Source: Pseudomonas sp. CROZ-RG-20F-R04-15
GTDB taxonomy: Bacteria; Pseudomonadota; Gammaproteobacteria; Pseudomonadales; Pseudomonadaceae
Length of the DNA: 64,000 nt
NCBI RefSeq assembly: GCF_022662375.1
Contig: NZ_JAKNQL010000013.1
Coordinates: forward strand, 62,001-126,000
Direction: 5' to 3'
The notes beneath the pieces were generated by a model, which saw nothing but the letters and a program-made list of their open reading frames with translations, was not told where the DNA came from and did not search any database. Below are positions 1 through 7,917 of the stretch, one piece after another (positions within the stretch are counted from its first letter, which is position 1; each line of letters begins with the position of its first letter). A program made the translations under genes and the position numbers.

Positions 1-1167
1 TGCGTATTGCTGGGCGTGCAGGGTGGCTTGTTCCCGATCGGCGATTACTGCTTCAACGACGGCGACCCGGATGCCGTGCGCCGTCTCGTGCCGGGCACGT
101 TGAAACCGGTTACCTGGGAGGCGCAGCCGCTGGGGCAGATGCTGATCACTTCCGACGGCACCGAAAAACCGATCGAGTTCGAACCCCGCGAAGTGCTCGC
201 GCAGGTACTCAAGCGTCTGGCCCGCAAAGGCATTCACCCGGTGGTGGCGTTCGAGCTGGAGTTCTATCTGTTCGATAAAAAGCTGCGCGATGGCCTGCCG
301 CAATTCCCCCGCGACGACCTGACTGACGACGCCGATGACCAACCGAACCTGCACATCGAACGGCTTTCACGCTTTGCGCCGGTGCTGGATGACATGGTCG
401 AAGCCACGCGGGCGCAAGGTATCGACGCCACGGTGATCACGGCTGAACTCGGCCCCGGTCAATTCGAAATCAACTTCGGCCACCTCGACGATGGCTTGCG
501 TGCGGCCGACTGGGCAGCGTTGTTCTGCCGCAGCACGCGCGGCGTCGCGCTCAAGCATGGCTACCGCGCCAGTTTCATGGCCAAGCCGTACTTGCAGCAT
601 CCCGGCAGTGGCATGCATGTGCATGTCAGCCTCTACGATTCAGCGGGCAATAATTTGCTCGCGGCGAATGACCAGCAGCCGTTGCGCCATGCAGTCGCCG
701 GTTGCCTGGAATTGCTGCCGCACAGCATGCCGATCTTCGCGCCGAACCAGAACTCGATGCGTCGTTTGGGCGGCACGGTGAATACCGCGACCAAGGCCAG
801 TTGGGGTTTTGAGGATCGTGATGCCTGCCTGCGCATTCCGGAGTCGGACGCGAAAAACCTGCGGGTTGAATATCGCTTGGCGGGTGCGGATGCCAATCCG
901 TATCTGGTGTTGGCGGCGATTCTGGTGGGGCTGGAGCATGGGCTGGAATCGGGCAAGGAACCCATTGCCCCGCTGAATGAAGATCGCAGCAGCGGGATCG
1001 ATTTCCCCAAGGAGATGTTCGAGGCCGTGCGTGCGATGCAGCATCAGGCGCAGTTGCGCGACGGGCTGGGTGCGGAGTTTGTCGATGTGTATTGCGAGAA
1101 TAAACGGCAGGATCATTTGGCGTTTATGCAGGAGATTGGGGCGCGGGAGTATCGGTGGTATATGTGA
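1..1167 (+). CDS. Glutamine synthetase family protein, 5' end missing
   Basis: The reading frame is open from base 1, so the gene starts upstream of the window and its N-terminal beta-grasp part is cut off. The visible 386-plus residues hold the catalytic glutamine synthetase fold: the metal-binding ELEFYLF and ELGPGQFEIN segments, the GSGMHVHVSL loop, and the C-terminal RVEYRLAGADANPYLVLAA segment. This divergent branch usually ligates glutamate to polyamines or other amines (the PuuA or PauA type) rather than to ammonia; that assignment is inferred from family resemblance. The next intact gene downstream is unrelated, so no operon partner is seen here. Confidence 0.9.
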   Translation, partial: CVLLGVQGGLFPIGDYCFNDGDPDAVRRLVPGTLKPVTWEAQPLGQMLITSDGTEKPIEFEPREVLAQVLKRLARKGIHPVVAFELEFYLFDKKLRDGLPQFPRDDLTDDADDQPNLHIERLSRFAPVLDDMVEATRAQGIDATVITAELGPGQFEINFGHLDDGLRAADWAALFCRSTRGVALKHGYRASFMAKPYLQHPGSGMHVHVSLYDSAGNNLLAANDQQPLRHAVAGCLELLPHSMPIFAPNQNSMRRLGGTVNTATKASWGFEDRDACLRIPESDAKNLRVEYRLAGADANPYLVLAAILVGLEHGLESGKEPIAPLNEDRSSGIDFPKEMFEAVRAMQHQAQLRDGLGAEFVDVYCENKRQDHLAFMQEIGAREYRWYM

Positions 1168-1217
1168 GGGCGAGGACAATTCACGAATGTAATGAATTCA
1201 CGCATTGCTTGCGCCCG

Positions 1218-1487
1218 ACATTGGCGTCTTTGGCCGACCTTAAGGCGGACACAACGGCCTCCACGGATGGCGACCTGCTGGACGACTCGGCAATCAGCGA
1301 GCAGATGAACAGGCTAATTGTTCTTTTGGACGAAGGTGATACGGCGGCTTTGGACGTGCTGGCGGCACTGCGCAACAGGCCACTCGATCGAGCGTTGGCA
1401 GACCGTCTGACACTCGTCGCGGCGCAGGTGGAACTGTTCGACTTTGACCGCGCCTTGCAGCTTGTGAAAGGCTGCGATGGGCAGTAG
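1218..1487 (+). pseudogene. C-terminal remnant of a hybrid sensor kinase
   Basis: This open stretch directly follows the glutamine synthetase gene. Its last 55 or so residues (around LIVLLDEGDTAALDVLAAL and AQVELFDFDRALQLV) resemble the helical tail found after receiver domains in Pseudomonas hybrid histidine kinases. No kinase, receiver or PAS domain and no convincing ribosome binding site are present, so it reads as the stump of a deleted gene. The frame also happens to open into the end of the upstream gene (from 1155), which I do not take as real coding. Assignment rests on pattern memory only. Confidence 0.5.
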
Positions 1488-1504
1488 ACCGCTATTCACG
1501 AACG

Positions 1505-1533
1505 TCGAATGCCGGCCAACAGCAGGCATTCGA
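1505..1533. terminator. 9-bp hairpin after the kinase remnant
   Basis: Perfect inverted repeat TCGAATGCC (1505-1513) and GGCATTCGA (1525-1533) with an 11-base loop. It is followed by TTTCTACG, not a long T run, so it is a weak or Rho-assisted terminator, or just a stem left from the lost gene. Confidence 0.45.
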
Positions 1534-1665
1534 TTTCTACGCAAACAGGGGCGATATAAGGCGGCCGTCAGCTTATGGCGGTGTCACTACGCCGGTAACC
1601 TGATCGAGAGCTACGCTAATGCTTAGTGAGACCCGGACCATCCCAATCAGCAGTGGCGCACGAAC

Positions 1666-2577
1666 ATGGTTTTCTCTTTATTGATGGCGTTGGTATTAGC
1701 ATTCCTGATTGGCTGGGTTTCGCAACGCATGGGTATGTGTCTTGTCAAAGCGAGCGAACAATTGCTGGCTGGTCGCCCGACGTTATTTGTGGCGCTGACA
1801 TCGTGTGGGTTGTTCGGGTTGATGCTGGCCCCGGTCTATCGTTTCTCTGAGGTCAGCCTGCCACTGTATTCGCCTGGTATTTCCTATCCATTAATGGTTG
1901 CGGGAGGCTTGTTGTTCGGAGTGGCATCGGTGCTGAACAACGGTTGCAGCGTAGGCACGCTGACCAGGTTTGCCTGTGGCAATATCAATAAACTGTTCAC
2001 GATTATCGGCTGGGTACTGGGGATCGTGCTCTGGTATTACATGCGCATGATGCCCGAACAGAAGACCATTCTGATGCCGGAAATTTCTAGCCGCCATTAC
2101 TGGTTGTTGATCGGTGTGGTGGCGTTAGTGCTGATATTTTTGGTTGGCATACATGGTAATAAACACCTGGTGCTCTCCAGTATGCTGCTCGGTGCGTTGA
2201 CGAGTGCGCTCTATACGTTTGAGCCGTTATGGACACCTAGTGTGTTCTTTTACAACGTTTCGCAGATGTTCTGGCAAGCCGATATGGCGATCAGCGCCCG
2301 GCGTATTGCGGTGTTTGTTATGTTGCTGGCTGGCATGCTGAGTTTTACCCTGTACAGGAAAACGTTCCGTTTCGAGGCCTTTACGCCATCAAAGGCTGCG
2401 GTTCATTTGTTGGCGGGTATTTTGATGGGGATTGGGGCTTCGATGATTCTCGGCGGCAACGATTCGCAAATACTGTTGGTGTTTCCAGCACTGGGCGTTG
2501 CCTCAAGCATTCCACTGGTGTCGATTGCCACGGGCATTCTGGTTTCATTGTGGTGGAAAAAGCGGGGTACGAGCTGA
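1666..2577 (+). CDS. YeeE/YedE family inner-membrane permease
   Basis: 303 residues, almost entirely hydrophobic, with about nine to ten membrane segments. It has the family's conserved cysteine motif NNGCSVGTLTRFACGN (about residues 90-105) and a second conserved small-residue motif, ILMGIGASMILGGNDSQIL, near residue 255. YeeE/YedE proteins import sulfur compounds; E. coli YeeE takes up thiosulfate through conserved cysteines. No rhodanese, TusA-like or sulfur-reductase gene lies beside it, so the substrate is inferred. The ribosome binding site before ATG 1666 is weak. It sits between remnants of two signalling genes and its base composition looks AT-richer than its surroundings, which suggests a rearranged or acquired segment. 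Confidence 0.85.
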   Translation: MVFSLLMALVLAFLIGWVSQRMGMCLVKASEQLLAGRPTLFVALTSCGLFGLMLAPVYRFSEVSLPLYSPGISYPLMVAGGLLFGVASVLNNGCSVGTLTRFACGNINKLFTIIGWVLGIVLWYYMRMMPEQKTILMPEISSRHYWLLIGVVALVLIFLVGIHGNKHLVLSSMLLGALTSALYTFEPLWTPSVFFYNVSQMFWQADMAISARRIAVFVMLLAGMLSFTLYRKTFRFEAFTPSKAAVHLLAGILMGIGASMILGGNDSQILLVFPALGVASSIPLVSIATGILVSLWWKKRGTS

Positions 2578-2647
2578 ACTCGTCAAAACCAACCGCTTGA
2601 TGCGATCCACTGGAATTTTGGCATTTCACAGGGTATTCAAGTCCGTC

Positions 2648-2725
2648 TCTTTGGAGAACCTGAAGGTTGACGCATTAAAAATCGACAAGATTTTTGTTGA
2701 TACTGCATCGTCCCTGAATTCCTAG
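2648..2725 (+). pseudogene. Remnant of an EAL (c-di-GMP phosphodiesterase) domain
   Basis: About 25 codons read SLENLKVDALKIDKIFVDT, which matches the EAL-domain segment that normally reads SSLSYLxxLxVDxLKIDxxFV, including the K-I-D metal and substrate region. The frame is closed by a stop right after it and has no start or upstream EAL or GGDEF sequence. It is a fragment of a lost c-di-GMP phosphodiesterase gene. Confidence 0.6.
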
Positions 2726-2978
2726 ACACAACGAAGAGCTATATAGGGCCCCGTCCTCATTGCAAGCCTCTTTGAATTGGCACAGTGGAATTAACAACTT
2801 TGGCCCGAAGCGAACTTTCGCTCCTGCCCAGGACACTTACTCTGCACCTCTGATACGGCGATTTGTGACTTCTCTAATGAGCTCGAGAGTTATCACGAAT
2901 AATTTAACTTTACGTGAGGATTTGGCGATCTATCGACGCCCACACTAGGCTCCAATGATCAACCGCAGGGAGCCGGAC
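2726..2978. other. Intergenic stretch without recognisable gene
   Basis: Between the EAL remnant and the cytochrome b gene I see no open frame with family resemblance and no clear terminator. The stretch is AT-richer than its surroundings and presumably carries the promoter of the cytochrome b operon. Together with 2578-2647 it makes about 400 bases holding only the short EAL remnant. Confidence 0.5.
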
Positions 2979-3599
2979 ATGTCGCAGCTATCTGCCTCAC
3001 CCGCTGACAGTAGCCATCCTCGCTGGTTACGACTGACCCATTGGCTGAACGCCCTGGCCGTACTCATCATGGTCACCAGCGGTTGGCGTATCTATAACGC
3101 CTCGCCGATTTATGACTTCAGCTTTCCCAAATCGATCACGCTGGGCGGCTGGCTCGGCGGCGCACTGCAATGGCATTTCGCGGCCATGTGGTTCCTGGCG
3201 ATCAACGGTCTGATCTACCTAGCCATCAACCTGTTCAGCGGCCGTCTCAAGCGCCGTTTCTTTCCGGTGTCGCCCAAAGGGGTTTTGCATGACCTGTGGT
3301 CAGCCCTGCGGGGAAAACTGGGGCATGCCGACTTGAGCCATTACAACCAGGTGCAACGGGTGGCGTACCTGTTCGTGATGGTCGACATCACGCTGCTGGT
3401 GCTCTCAGGGCTGGTGCTGTGGAAGTCTGTGCAGTTTCCGCTGCTGCGGGAATTGTTGTTCGGCTACGAGGGCGCGCGGCGTGTGCACTTCTTCTCAATG
3501 GTACTGCTGATGGCGTTTGTGGCGGTGCACCTGGTGATGGTCGCGCTGGTGCCTAAAACGCTGCTGGCGATGATCGCCAGTCGCAAGGAGCGGGTATGA
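2979..3599 (+). CDS. Cytochrome b561-type membrane subunit
   Basis: 206 residues from ATG 2979, chosen because AGGGAG sits 7 bases upstream; an in-frame ATG at 2955 lacks such a site. It has four to five membrane segments. His residues in RLTHWLNALA near the start and in RRVHFFSMVLLMAFVAVHLVM near the end are the expected heme b ligands. Such subunits pass electrons between the quinone pool and a periplasmic redox partner. The stop overlaps the start of the next gene (ATGA at 3596-3599), so it is translationally coupled to the molybdopterin oxidoreductase and is very probably its membrane partner. Confidence 0.88.
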   Translation: MSQLSASPADSSHPRWLRLTHWLNALAVLIMVTSGWRIYNASPIYDFSFPKSITLGGWLGGALQWHFAAMWFLAINGLIYLAINLFSGRLKRRFFPVSPKGVLHDLWSALRGKLGHADLSHYNQVQRVAYLFVMVDITLLVLSGLVLWKSVQFPLLRELLFGYEGARRVHFFSMVLLMAFVAVHLVMVALVPKTLLAMIASRKERV

Positions 3600-4381
3600 A
3601 AAAGCGCATCGTAAGCTCCAGGCTGGACGAGTCATCAATCCTGACTGACGCCCGGAAACTCCTCGCCCCACAGATCATCGACCGCTCGCGTCGCGCGTTC
3701 CTGTTGCACAGCCTGACCCTCGGCGGTGTGGCGATGCTGTCTGGCTGCAACCTGACCGACAACGAAAGCGTCGAGACTGCGTTGTCGTCCATGTCGCGCT
3801 TCAACGATAGAGTCCAAGGCTGGTTGTTCAATCCCAACGCCATGGCGCCGACCTATCCGGAATCCATGATCACCCGGCCATTTCCTTTCAATGCCTTCTA
3901 CGGCATAGACGAAGCACCGACGGTGGATGAGGAGAGCTATCGTCTGGAAGTGACCGGCATGGTTGCGGATAAACGCAGTTGGCGGCTCGAAGAACTGCGC
4001 GCCATGGCGCAAACCGAACAGATCACCCGGCACATTTGCGTTGAAGGCTGGAGCGCCATCGGACGGTGGGGAGGCGTCCGGTTCAGCGATTTTCTCAAGC
4101 GCGTCGGCGCAGACACCGATGCAAGGTACGTCGGTTTCAAATGCGCGGACGATTACTACACCAGCATCGACATGGCTACCGCGCTGCATGCGCAAACTTT
4201 GCTGACGCTGAGCTATGACGGCGCAGTGCTGCCTCGCCAGTACGGGTTCCCGATGAAGCTGCGCATGCCTACAAAACTCGGCTACAAGAACCCCAAACAT
4301 ATTCAGGCGATTTTTGTCAGCAATACCTATAGCGGAGGTTACTGGGAAGACCAGGGATACAACTGGTTTGGCGGCAGTTGA
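3596..4381 (+). CDS. Molybdopterin-dependent oxidoreductase, sulfite oxidase fold, exported
   Basis: 261 residues. The N-terminus has a twin-arginine type signal (SRRAFLLHSLTLGG, from residue 31) ending in a lipobox-like LSGC at residue 51, so the product may be a periplasmic lipoprotein. The core shows the sulfite-oxidase/MsrP-type molybdopterin fold, with the molybdenum-ligating cysteine in HICVEGWSAIGRWGG (Cys148) and the C-terminal KLGYKNPKHIQAI segment. It overlaps the cytochrome b gene by 4 bases. By analogy with MsrP-MsrQ it probably takes electrons from the quinone pool through that cytochrome. The substrate (S-oxide, N-oxide or another oxyanion) cannot be read from the sequence. Confidence 0.9.
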   Translation: MKKRIVSSRLDESSILTDARKLLAPQIIDRSRRAFLLHSLTLGGVAMLSGCNLTDNESVETALSSMSRFNDRVQGWLFNPNAMAPTYPESMITRPFPFNAFYGIDEAPTVDEESYRLEVTGMVADKRSWRLEELRAMAQTEQITRHICVEGWSAIGRWGGVRFSDFLKRVGADTDARYVGFKCADDYYTSIDMATALHAQTLLTLSYDGAVLPRQYGFPMKLRMPTKLGYKNPKHIQAIFVSNTYSGGYWEDQGYNWFGGS

Positions 4382-4451
4382 CCGGTTTCCTCGCTGCATC
4401 AACGCGCAGTCCAACTGCGTTCATTCGCAATCAAGCATCAGGAGTTACATC

Positions 4452-4733
4452 ATGAAAAAGATGACCACTGCTGTACTGACAATGTGCCTGGCATTCGGGG
4501 CAGCGAGCGTATTTGCAGCCGATACCATGAGCAATGACGGCATGAGCAAGGACACGATGTCCAAGGACACTATGAAAAAGGACACGATGAAGAAAGATGC
4601 CATGTCCAAAGACTCGATGAAAACGGATAAAGGATCGAAAGACGCCATGAAGAAAGACAGCATGTCGAAAGACACCATGAAAAAGGATGCCATGTCCAAA
4701 GACACGATGAAGAAAGATGATATGAGTCAGTGA
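4452..4733 (+). CDS. Pentapeptide MXKDX repeat protein, exported
   Basis: 93 residues from ATG 4452, with AGGAGT 8 bases upstream. A signal peptide (MKKMTTAVLTMCLAFGAASVFA) is followed almost entirely by tandem five-residue units of the form M-x-K-D-x (MSKDT, MKKDT, MKKDA, MSKDS), about 12 copies with one insertion (KTDKGSKDA). This matches the known small family of MXKDX repeat proteins, whose function is not established. The mature protein is highly charged, Met- and Lys-rich and likely disordered. It follows the cytochrome b/molybdoenzyme pair in the same direction 70 bases later, so it may be co-transcribed; the methionine array would suit metal binding or oxidant scavenging, which is inference. 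Confidence 0.88.
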   Translation: MKKMTTAVLTMCLAFGAASVFAADTMSNDGMSKDTMSKDTMKKDTMKKDAMSKDSMKTDKGSKDAMKKDSMSKDTMKKDAMSKDTMKKDDMSQ

Positions 4734-4784
4734 GTTTTTTCGGAGTGGTGGCTGCTGAGTTAAAGCGGTTGTAGTGAGTGTGTG

Positions 4785-4814
4785 AGCCGTCCCTGTGGCG
4801 GCTTTCATTTTTGG
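4785..4814 (+). terminator. Possible terminator after the MXKDX gene
   Basis: AGCCG (4785-4789) pairs with CGGCT (4799-4803), extended inside by CC/GG around a CTGT loop with one bulged T, and is followed by TTCATTTTT. A moderate Rho-independent terminator closing the cytochrome b operon. Confidence 0.5.
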
Positions 4815-5041
4815 GCTACCGCTCTTTTTGTCGATTTCTGCATGTCATGATAGGTAGAGGTCGAAAAGGCTGCATTTAATCAGTACTCGTTATTCATGAA
4901 GAATGAATCGATGCCAGATCCGTAGTCACCTTGGAGTGACCGCTTCTGCGCCGACAGCGGCCTTTCGTGTGGGGCGGCGTTCGGCCAAAAGCAGACCTTC
5001 ATCCTGGAACGAGTAGAAGCAAGAAGATTCGGAGTAGGAAA
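4815..5041. other. Intergenic stretch with a degenerate repeat-like patch
   Basis: No gene is seen. At 4983-5002 it contains GGCCAAAAGCAGACCTTCAT, which resembles two other intergenic patches in this window (1479-1506 and 28361-28387, minus strand). At 4925-4940 a GTCAC/GTGAC inverted repeat is present. The stretch presumably holds the promoter of the cysteine-rich gene that follows. Confidence 0.4.
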
Positions 5042-5404
5042 ATGCAATGTACCTGCAACGCTAAGGGCGACCTGGTAGAGATTGGTCAGAAGTACACGGC
5101 GTTTGTCGCAGGAATGCGCTGTCTTGCAACGGCGGACTGGGTCAAACTATTGCAATGCCCCGGGTGTGGGCAGCTTTGGCGAACCGATGAGTGGGATAAA
5201 TATCAAGCGCTGTACGCGCGCAAACTGGACTCGCCCGAGGGCTGGGAATCAGCTGATATGGAATCCTTGATCAAGCTACGCATTGTCGAGAATCATGGCG
5301 GTCTGGATACGTCTGCTTGTCTGGCGAAGGACTGCAAGCAACATGTACTCAAGGGACGAGCCTATTGCGTTGACCATTTTTATGAAACCGGAGCGAGAGG
5401 TTGA
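5042..5404 (+). CDS. Cysteine-rich hypothetical protein, probable zinc ribbon
   Basis: 120 residues from ATG 5042, which has GGAGTAGGAAA just upstream; longer in-frame starts lack this. Cysteines fall in metal-site spacing: C3-x-C5, C27, C39-P-G-C42-G, then C93, C98, C109 and H112. C39/C42 look like a zinc knuckle and C93-C112 like a second, treble-clef-like site. No membrane segment or signal peptide. I do not recognise the family. It stands alone between the MXKDX gene and alaE; a small soluble cytoplasmic zinc protein is all that can be said. Confidence 0.65.
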   Translation: MQCTCNAKGDLVEIGQKYTAFVAGMRCLATADWVKLLQCPGCGQLWRTDEWDKYQALYARKLDSPEGWESADMESLIKLRIVENHGGLDTSACLAKDCKQHVLKGRAYCVDHFYETGARG

Positions 5405-5437
5405 ACCGTTGAAACTGGTCAGAAAAGCGGGATTAAA

Positions 5438-5471
5438 GGACAGATCACGTTTTTCTGAATGGGGTCTGTCC
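5438..5471. repeat. Imperfect inverted repeat, GGACAGA...TCTGTCC
   Basis: GGACAGA (5438-5444) and TCTGTCC (5465-5471) flank ATCACGTTTTTCTGAATGGG. Sequences of the form GGGACAGATCACGTTTT are often seen in intergenic regions of Pseudomonas near RAYT or IS200-like genes, so this may be a decayed mobile-repeat relic. It lies between the convergent cysteine-rich gene and alaE and could also act as a stem. Confidence 0.35.
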
Positions 5472-5491
5472 CTGACATCTCCCCCAGCCAC

Positions 5492-5953
5492 TCACCCCTT
5501 CAACGACATCGGCCTGTCCCCACCCGGAGGCAAGCCAAACAACCTGCGCACGCCATTAAGAAACGCCCCATAAGGCCGCCCCAGCACCAACATCATCACC
5601 GCCGCACCCAGAGTGCCGCGCACCAGACCTTCTCCCGATGCACCACTGAAAGCAATGATCGCTGCATAGATCGGCACCTGAAAACTGACCAGGGCAATAC
5701 TGTCCCATACCAACCTCGACACCCGACCCTGACCGGCGTGTGTCATCACCCAATCGCGCCAGACACCGTAAGGTCGCGCGACCGGAATCATCAGCACTGC
5801 GCCCAGCAGGCGCGCGTGCAGAACCTGATCCCAGGTCATGCCGGCAATCAAACGTTCATTGATGATGCCGGTGGTAGTGAAAAACAGGATCAGCGCCGTG
5901 GTGTCTGCGATAAATGCAGTCCGACGCGTTGGCTGTTGCGCGCGTAGCGACAC
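5492..5953 (-). CDS. alaE: L-alanine exporter AlaE family protein
   Basis: 153 residues starting at GTG 5953 behind AGGAG. It has four membrane segments and the AlaE pattern: an N-terminal ADTTALILFFTTTGIINERL helix, RLLGAVLMIPVARPYGVWRDW, then LVWDSIALVSFQVPIYAAII and RGTLGAAVMMLVLGRPYGAFLNGVRRLF. The length matches E. coli AlaE (149 residues). AlaE exports L-alanine to prevent toxic accumulation from peptides. It lies immediately downstream of, and in the same direction as, a LysR gene, with 38 bases between them; co-transcription is possible but not certain. Confidence 0.88.
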   Translation of the reverse strand: MSLRAQQPTRRTAFIADTTALILFFTTTGIINERLIAGMTWDQVLHARLLGAVLMIPVARPYGVWRDWVMTHAGQGRVSRLVWDSIALVSFQVPIYAAIIAFSGASGEGLVRGTLGAAVMMLVLGRPYGAFLNGVRRLFGLPPGGDRPMSLKG

Positions 5954-5991
5954 CTCACTTCTCCTTTCATGGCTTCAGGACCGATCTTTCC

Positions 5992-6915
5992 TCAGCTGTA
6001 CGCCGGCGCCTCATCGTGCTGTGACAGCGGTTGCACCGCGAGGTGCGGAGATTCGCCGAAGTACTCGATCAGCAGATCCGTGAGCACGCGGATCTTGCGC
6101 GCGGGATGCGGGCCGGGCGCGCGGAGGAGGTAGGCGCCGGCGGGGGGCGGTGGATGGTTGGTCATGATCGGCACGAGTGCACCCGAGGCGATGTGTTCGT
6201 GGGTGAGGCAATCGGGCAAGTAGGCGACGCCGAGGCCGGCAGCCGCGGCCGAGGCGAGCGCCGTGCCGTTGTCAGCCTTGAAGCGTCCTTGCGGGCGAAC
6301 CGTGATGACCTTGTCAGCCTCCATGAATTGCCAGGCTTCGGTGCCTTGCATGAGCGCCTGATGGGCGTGCAGTTCGTCCGGGGTTTCCGGGGCGCCATGC
6401 GCTTTGATGTAGTCGGGGCTTGCGACGAGCTTGGTGTAGACCGGGCCGATACGCCTTGCGATCAAGTTGGAGTCCTGCAGATATCCCACGCGAATGGCGC
6501 AATCGTAACCCTCGGTAATCAGGTCAACGAAGCGATCGCTGTAGCAGGTTTGCATGTGCAATTGAGGGTGACGGCGCGCCATTTCCGCCAGCACCGGGGC
6601 GAAGTGCGTCGGCCCGAACGACAACGGCACTGCCACGCGCAAGCGACCGCGCAGGGCGCCGGCGGGCAGGATGGTTTCTTTGGCGATGTCGATTTCGCTG
6701 CAGACTCGGGCGGCGTAATCGCGAAACGTCGCGCCGGCCTCGGTGAGTGATGCCCCGCGCGTCGAGCGTGCCAGCAGTTGCACGCCCAGTTCCGCTTCAA
6801 GCCGGGCCAGCCGGCGGCTGACGATTGATTTCGAGACCCCGAGCCGCAGCGCTGCTTGTGAAATGCCCCCGGCATCCGCCACTTCGACGAAGGTTTGCAG
6901 TTCTTCAATATCCAT
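5992..6915 (-). CDS. LysR family transcriptional regulator
   Basis: 307 residues. N-terminal winged helix-turn-helix (MDIEELQTFVEVADAGGISQAALRLGVSKSIVSRRLARLE, residues 1-40), then a LysR substrate-binding domain with LRVAVPLSFG at about residue 90. The protein belongs to the branch with short LysR proteins resembling DsdC or AaeR-like regulators of aromatic or aldehyde stress genes. It is divergent from the YcaC-like hydrolase gene at 7094, and an inverted repeat at 6995-7028 lies in between, so it probably controls that gene. The inducer is unknown. Confidence 0.92.
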   Translation of the reverse strand: MDIEELQTFVEVADAGGISQAALRLGVSKSIVSRRLARLEAELGVQLLARSTRGASLTEAGATFRDYAARVCSEIDIAKETILPAGALRGRLRVAVPLSFGPTHFAPVLAEMARRHPQLHMQTCYSDRFVDLITEGYDCAIRVGYLQDSNLIARRIGPVYTKLVASPDYIKAHGAPETPDELHAHQALMQGTEAWQFMEADKVITVRPQGRFKADNGTALASAAAAGLGVAYLPDCLTHEHIASGALVPIMTNHPPPPAGAYLLRAPGPHPARKIRVLTDLLIEYFGESPHLAVQPLSQHDEAPAYS

Positions 6916-6994
6916 TCTCGCGTTCCCCTTGGCGCGACACAGTTCGCCTCGGGATGCTACTACTGCAGCGAATAGGGGAACAGCACAATGGCTT

Positions 6995-7028
6995 TTCCAG
7001 GCGCGGCGTCACACGTCTGTGCCTGGAA
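6995..7028. promoter_or_regulatory. Candidate operator between LysR and hydrolase genes
   Basis: Perfect 8-bp inverted repeat TTCCAGGC (6995-7002) and GCCTGGAA (7021-7028) with an 18-base spacer, about 66 bases upstream of the hydrolase start. The position in a LysR-divergent intergenic region suggests a regulator site; the spacing is longer than the classic T-N11-A box, so this is tentative. Confidence 0.4.
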
Positions 7029-7093
7029 TCCATTAGCCGCACGGGCTCCGGCCTTTTCACCCACGTGCGTTACCCATACAAAAGGACCTGCAA

Positions 7094-7741
7094 ATGGCAA
7101 GCGAAACAATCCGCAACCCCCACACTGATCAACTGCTGACGCCCGAGAATTCGGTGTTGATCGTGATCGACTATCAACCGGTTCAAGTGTCCTCGATCCG
7201 CTCGATGCCGCGTGATGAACTGGTGTTCAACATCACCAGCGTCGCGAAGGCGGCGGTCAACTACAACCTGCCGATCATCCATTCGACCGTCAATGTCGCG
7301 ACGGGCCGCAACAAGCCGCCGATTCAAGAGTTGCAAGCGGTGCTCGGCCATCTGCCGACCTATGACCGCACGTCGATCAACAGTTGGGAGGACACCGAGT
7401 TCAAGCAGGCGGTCAAGGCGCTCGGGCGCAAAAAACTGATCATGACTGCGCTGTGGACCGAAGCCTGCCTGGCCTTCCCGGTGCTCGATGCTATTCAGGA
7501 AGGCTATGAGGTTTATGTGCCGGTCGATGCGGTGGGTGGCACATCGCTTGCCGCACACGAGGCGGCGTTGCGCAGAATGGAACAGGCGGGTGCGAAGCTC
7601 ATCAGCCGCGTACAAATGTACTGCGAACTGCAACGCGACTGGGCGCGCGAGGTAACCGTGCCAGGTTTCATGGGTGTGTTTGAAAACTTCGACGGCTTCA
7701 ACGCTGAAAAGGCGCTTCAGGAGGCTGGCAACAAGGCCTGA
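7094..7741 (+). CDS. Cysteine hydrolase, isochorismatase fold (YcaC-like)
   Basis: 215 residues from ATG 7094 behind AAAGGACC. The isochorismatase-like fold shows the nucleophile cysteine in LWTEACLAFP (Cys125), the acidic residue in VLIVIDYQP (Asp26), and the family's GYEVYVPVDAVGGTSLAAHE and QRDWAR segments. YcaC-type hydrolases have no firmly known substrate; some relatives split amides. It is divergently transcribed from a LysR gene, the usual layout for a single inducible target. It stands alone; the next gene lies 176 bases downstream. Confidence 0.9.
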   Translation: MASETIRNPHTDQLLTPENSVLIVIDYQPVQVSSIRSMPRDELVFNITSVAKAAVNYNLPIIHSTVNVATGRNKPPIQELQAVLGHLPTYDRTSINSWEDTEFKQAVKALGRKKLIMTALWTEACLAFPVLDAIQEGYEVYVPVDAVGGTSLAAHEAALRRMEQAGAKLISRVQMYCELQRDWAREVTVPGFMGVFENFDGFNAEKALQEAGNKA

Positions 7742-7917
7742 GTATCGGGCCGTTGTTAAAGGTGGCGCCGGCAATAGCCGGCGCTGCTTTTCATTTGGCT
7801 TTTTTGAACGCCTGAAAATAATCTGAACCGCTGTAGGACCTGCTCGCCTAATGATTAGCTTGTGGTCAATCGCACAGGCGCTGTGTCAATCACGGCACAC
7901 TCCGAGAGGTGGTCAAC

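Noticed and set aside
4452-4733. A tandem DNA repeat or microsatellite rather than a gene
   Set aside because: The repeat keeps frame, has a signal peptide and a good ribosome binding site, and matches the known MXKDX family.
5459-5947. A 162-codon plus-strand frame across alaE
   Set aside because: The minus-strand frame gives a clear AlaE protein; the plus frame is low-complexity and lacks a start signal.
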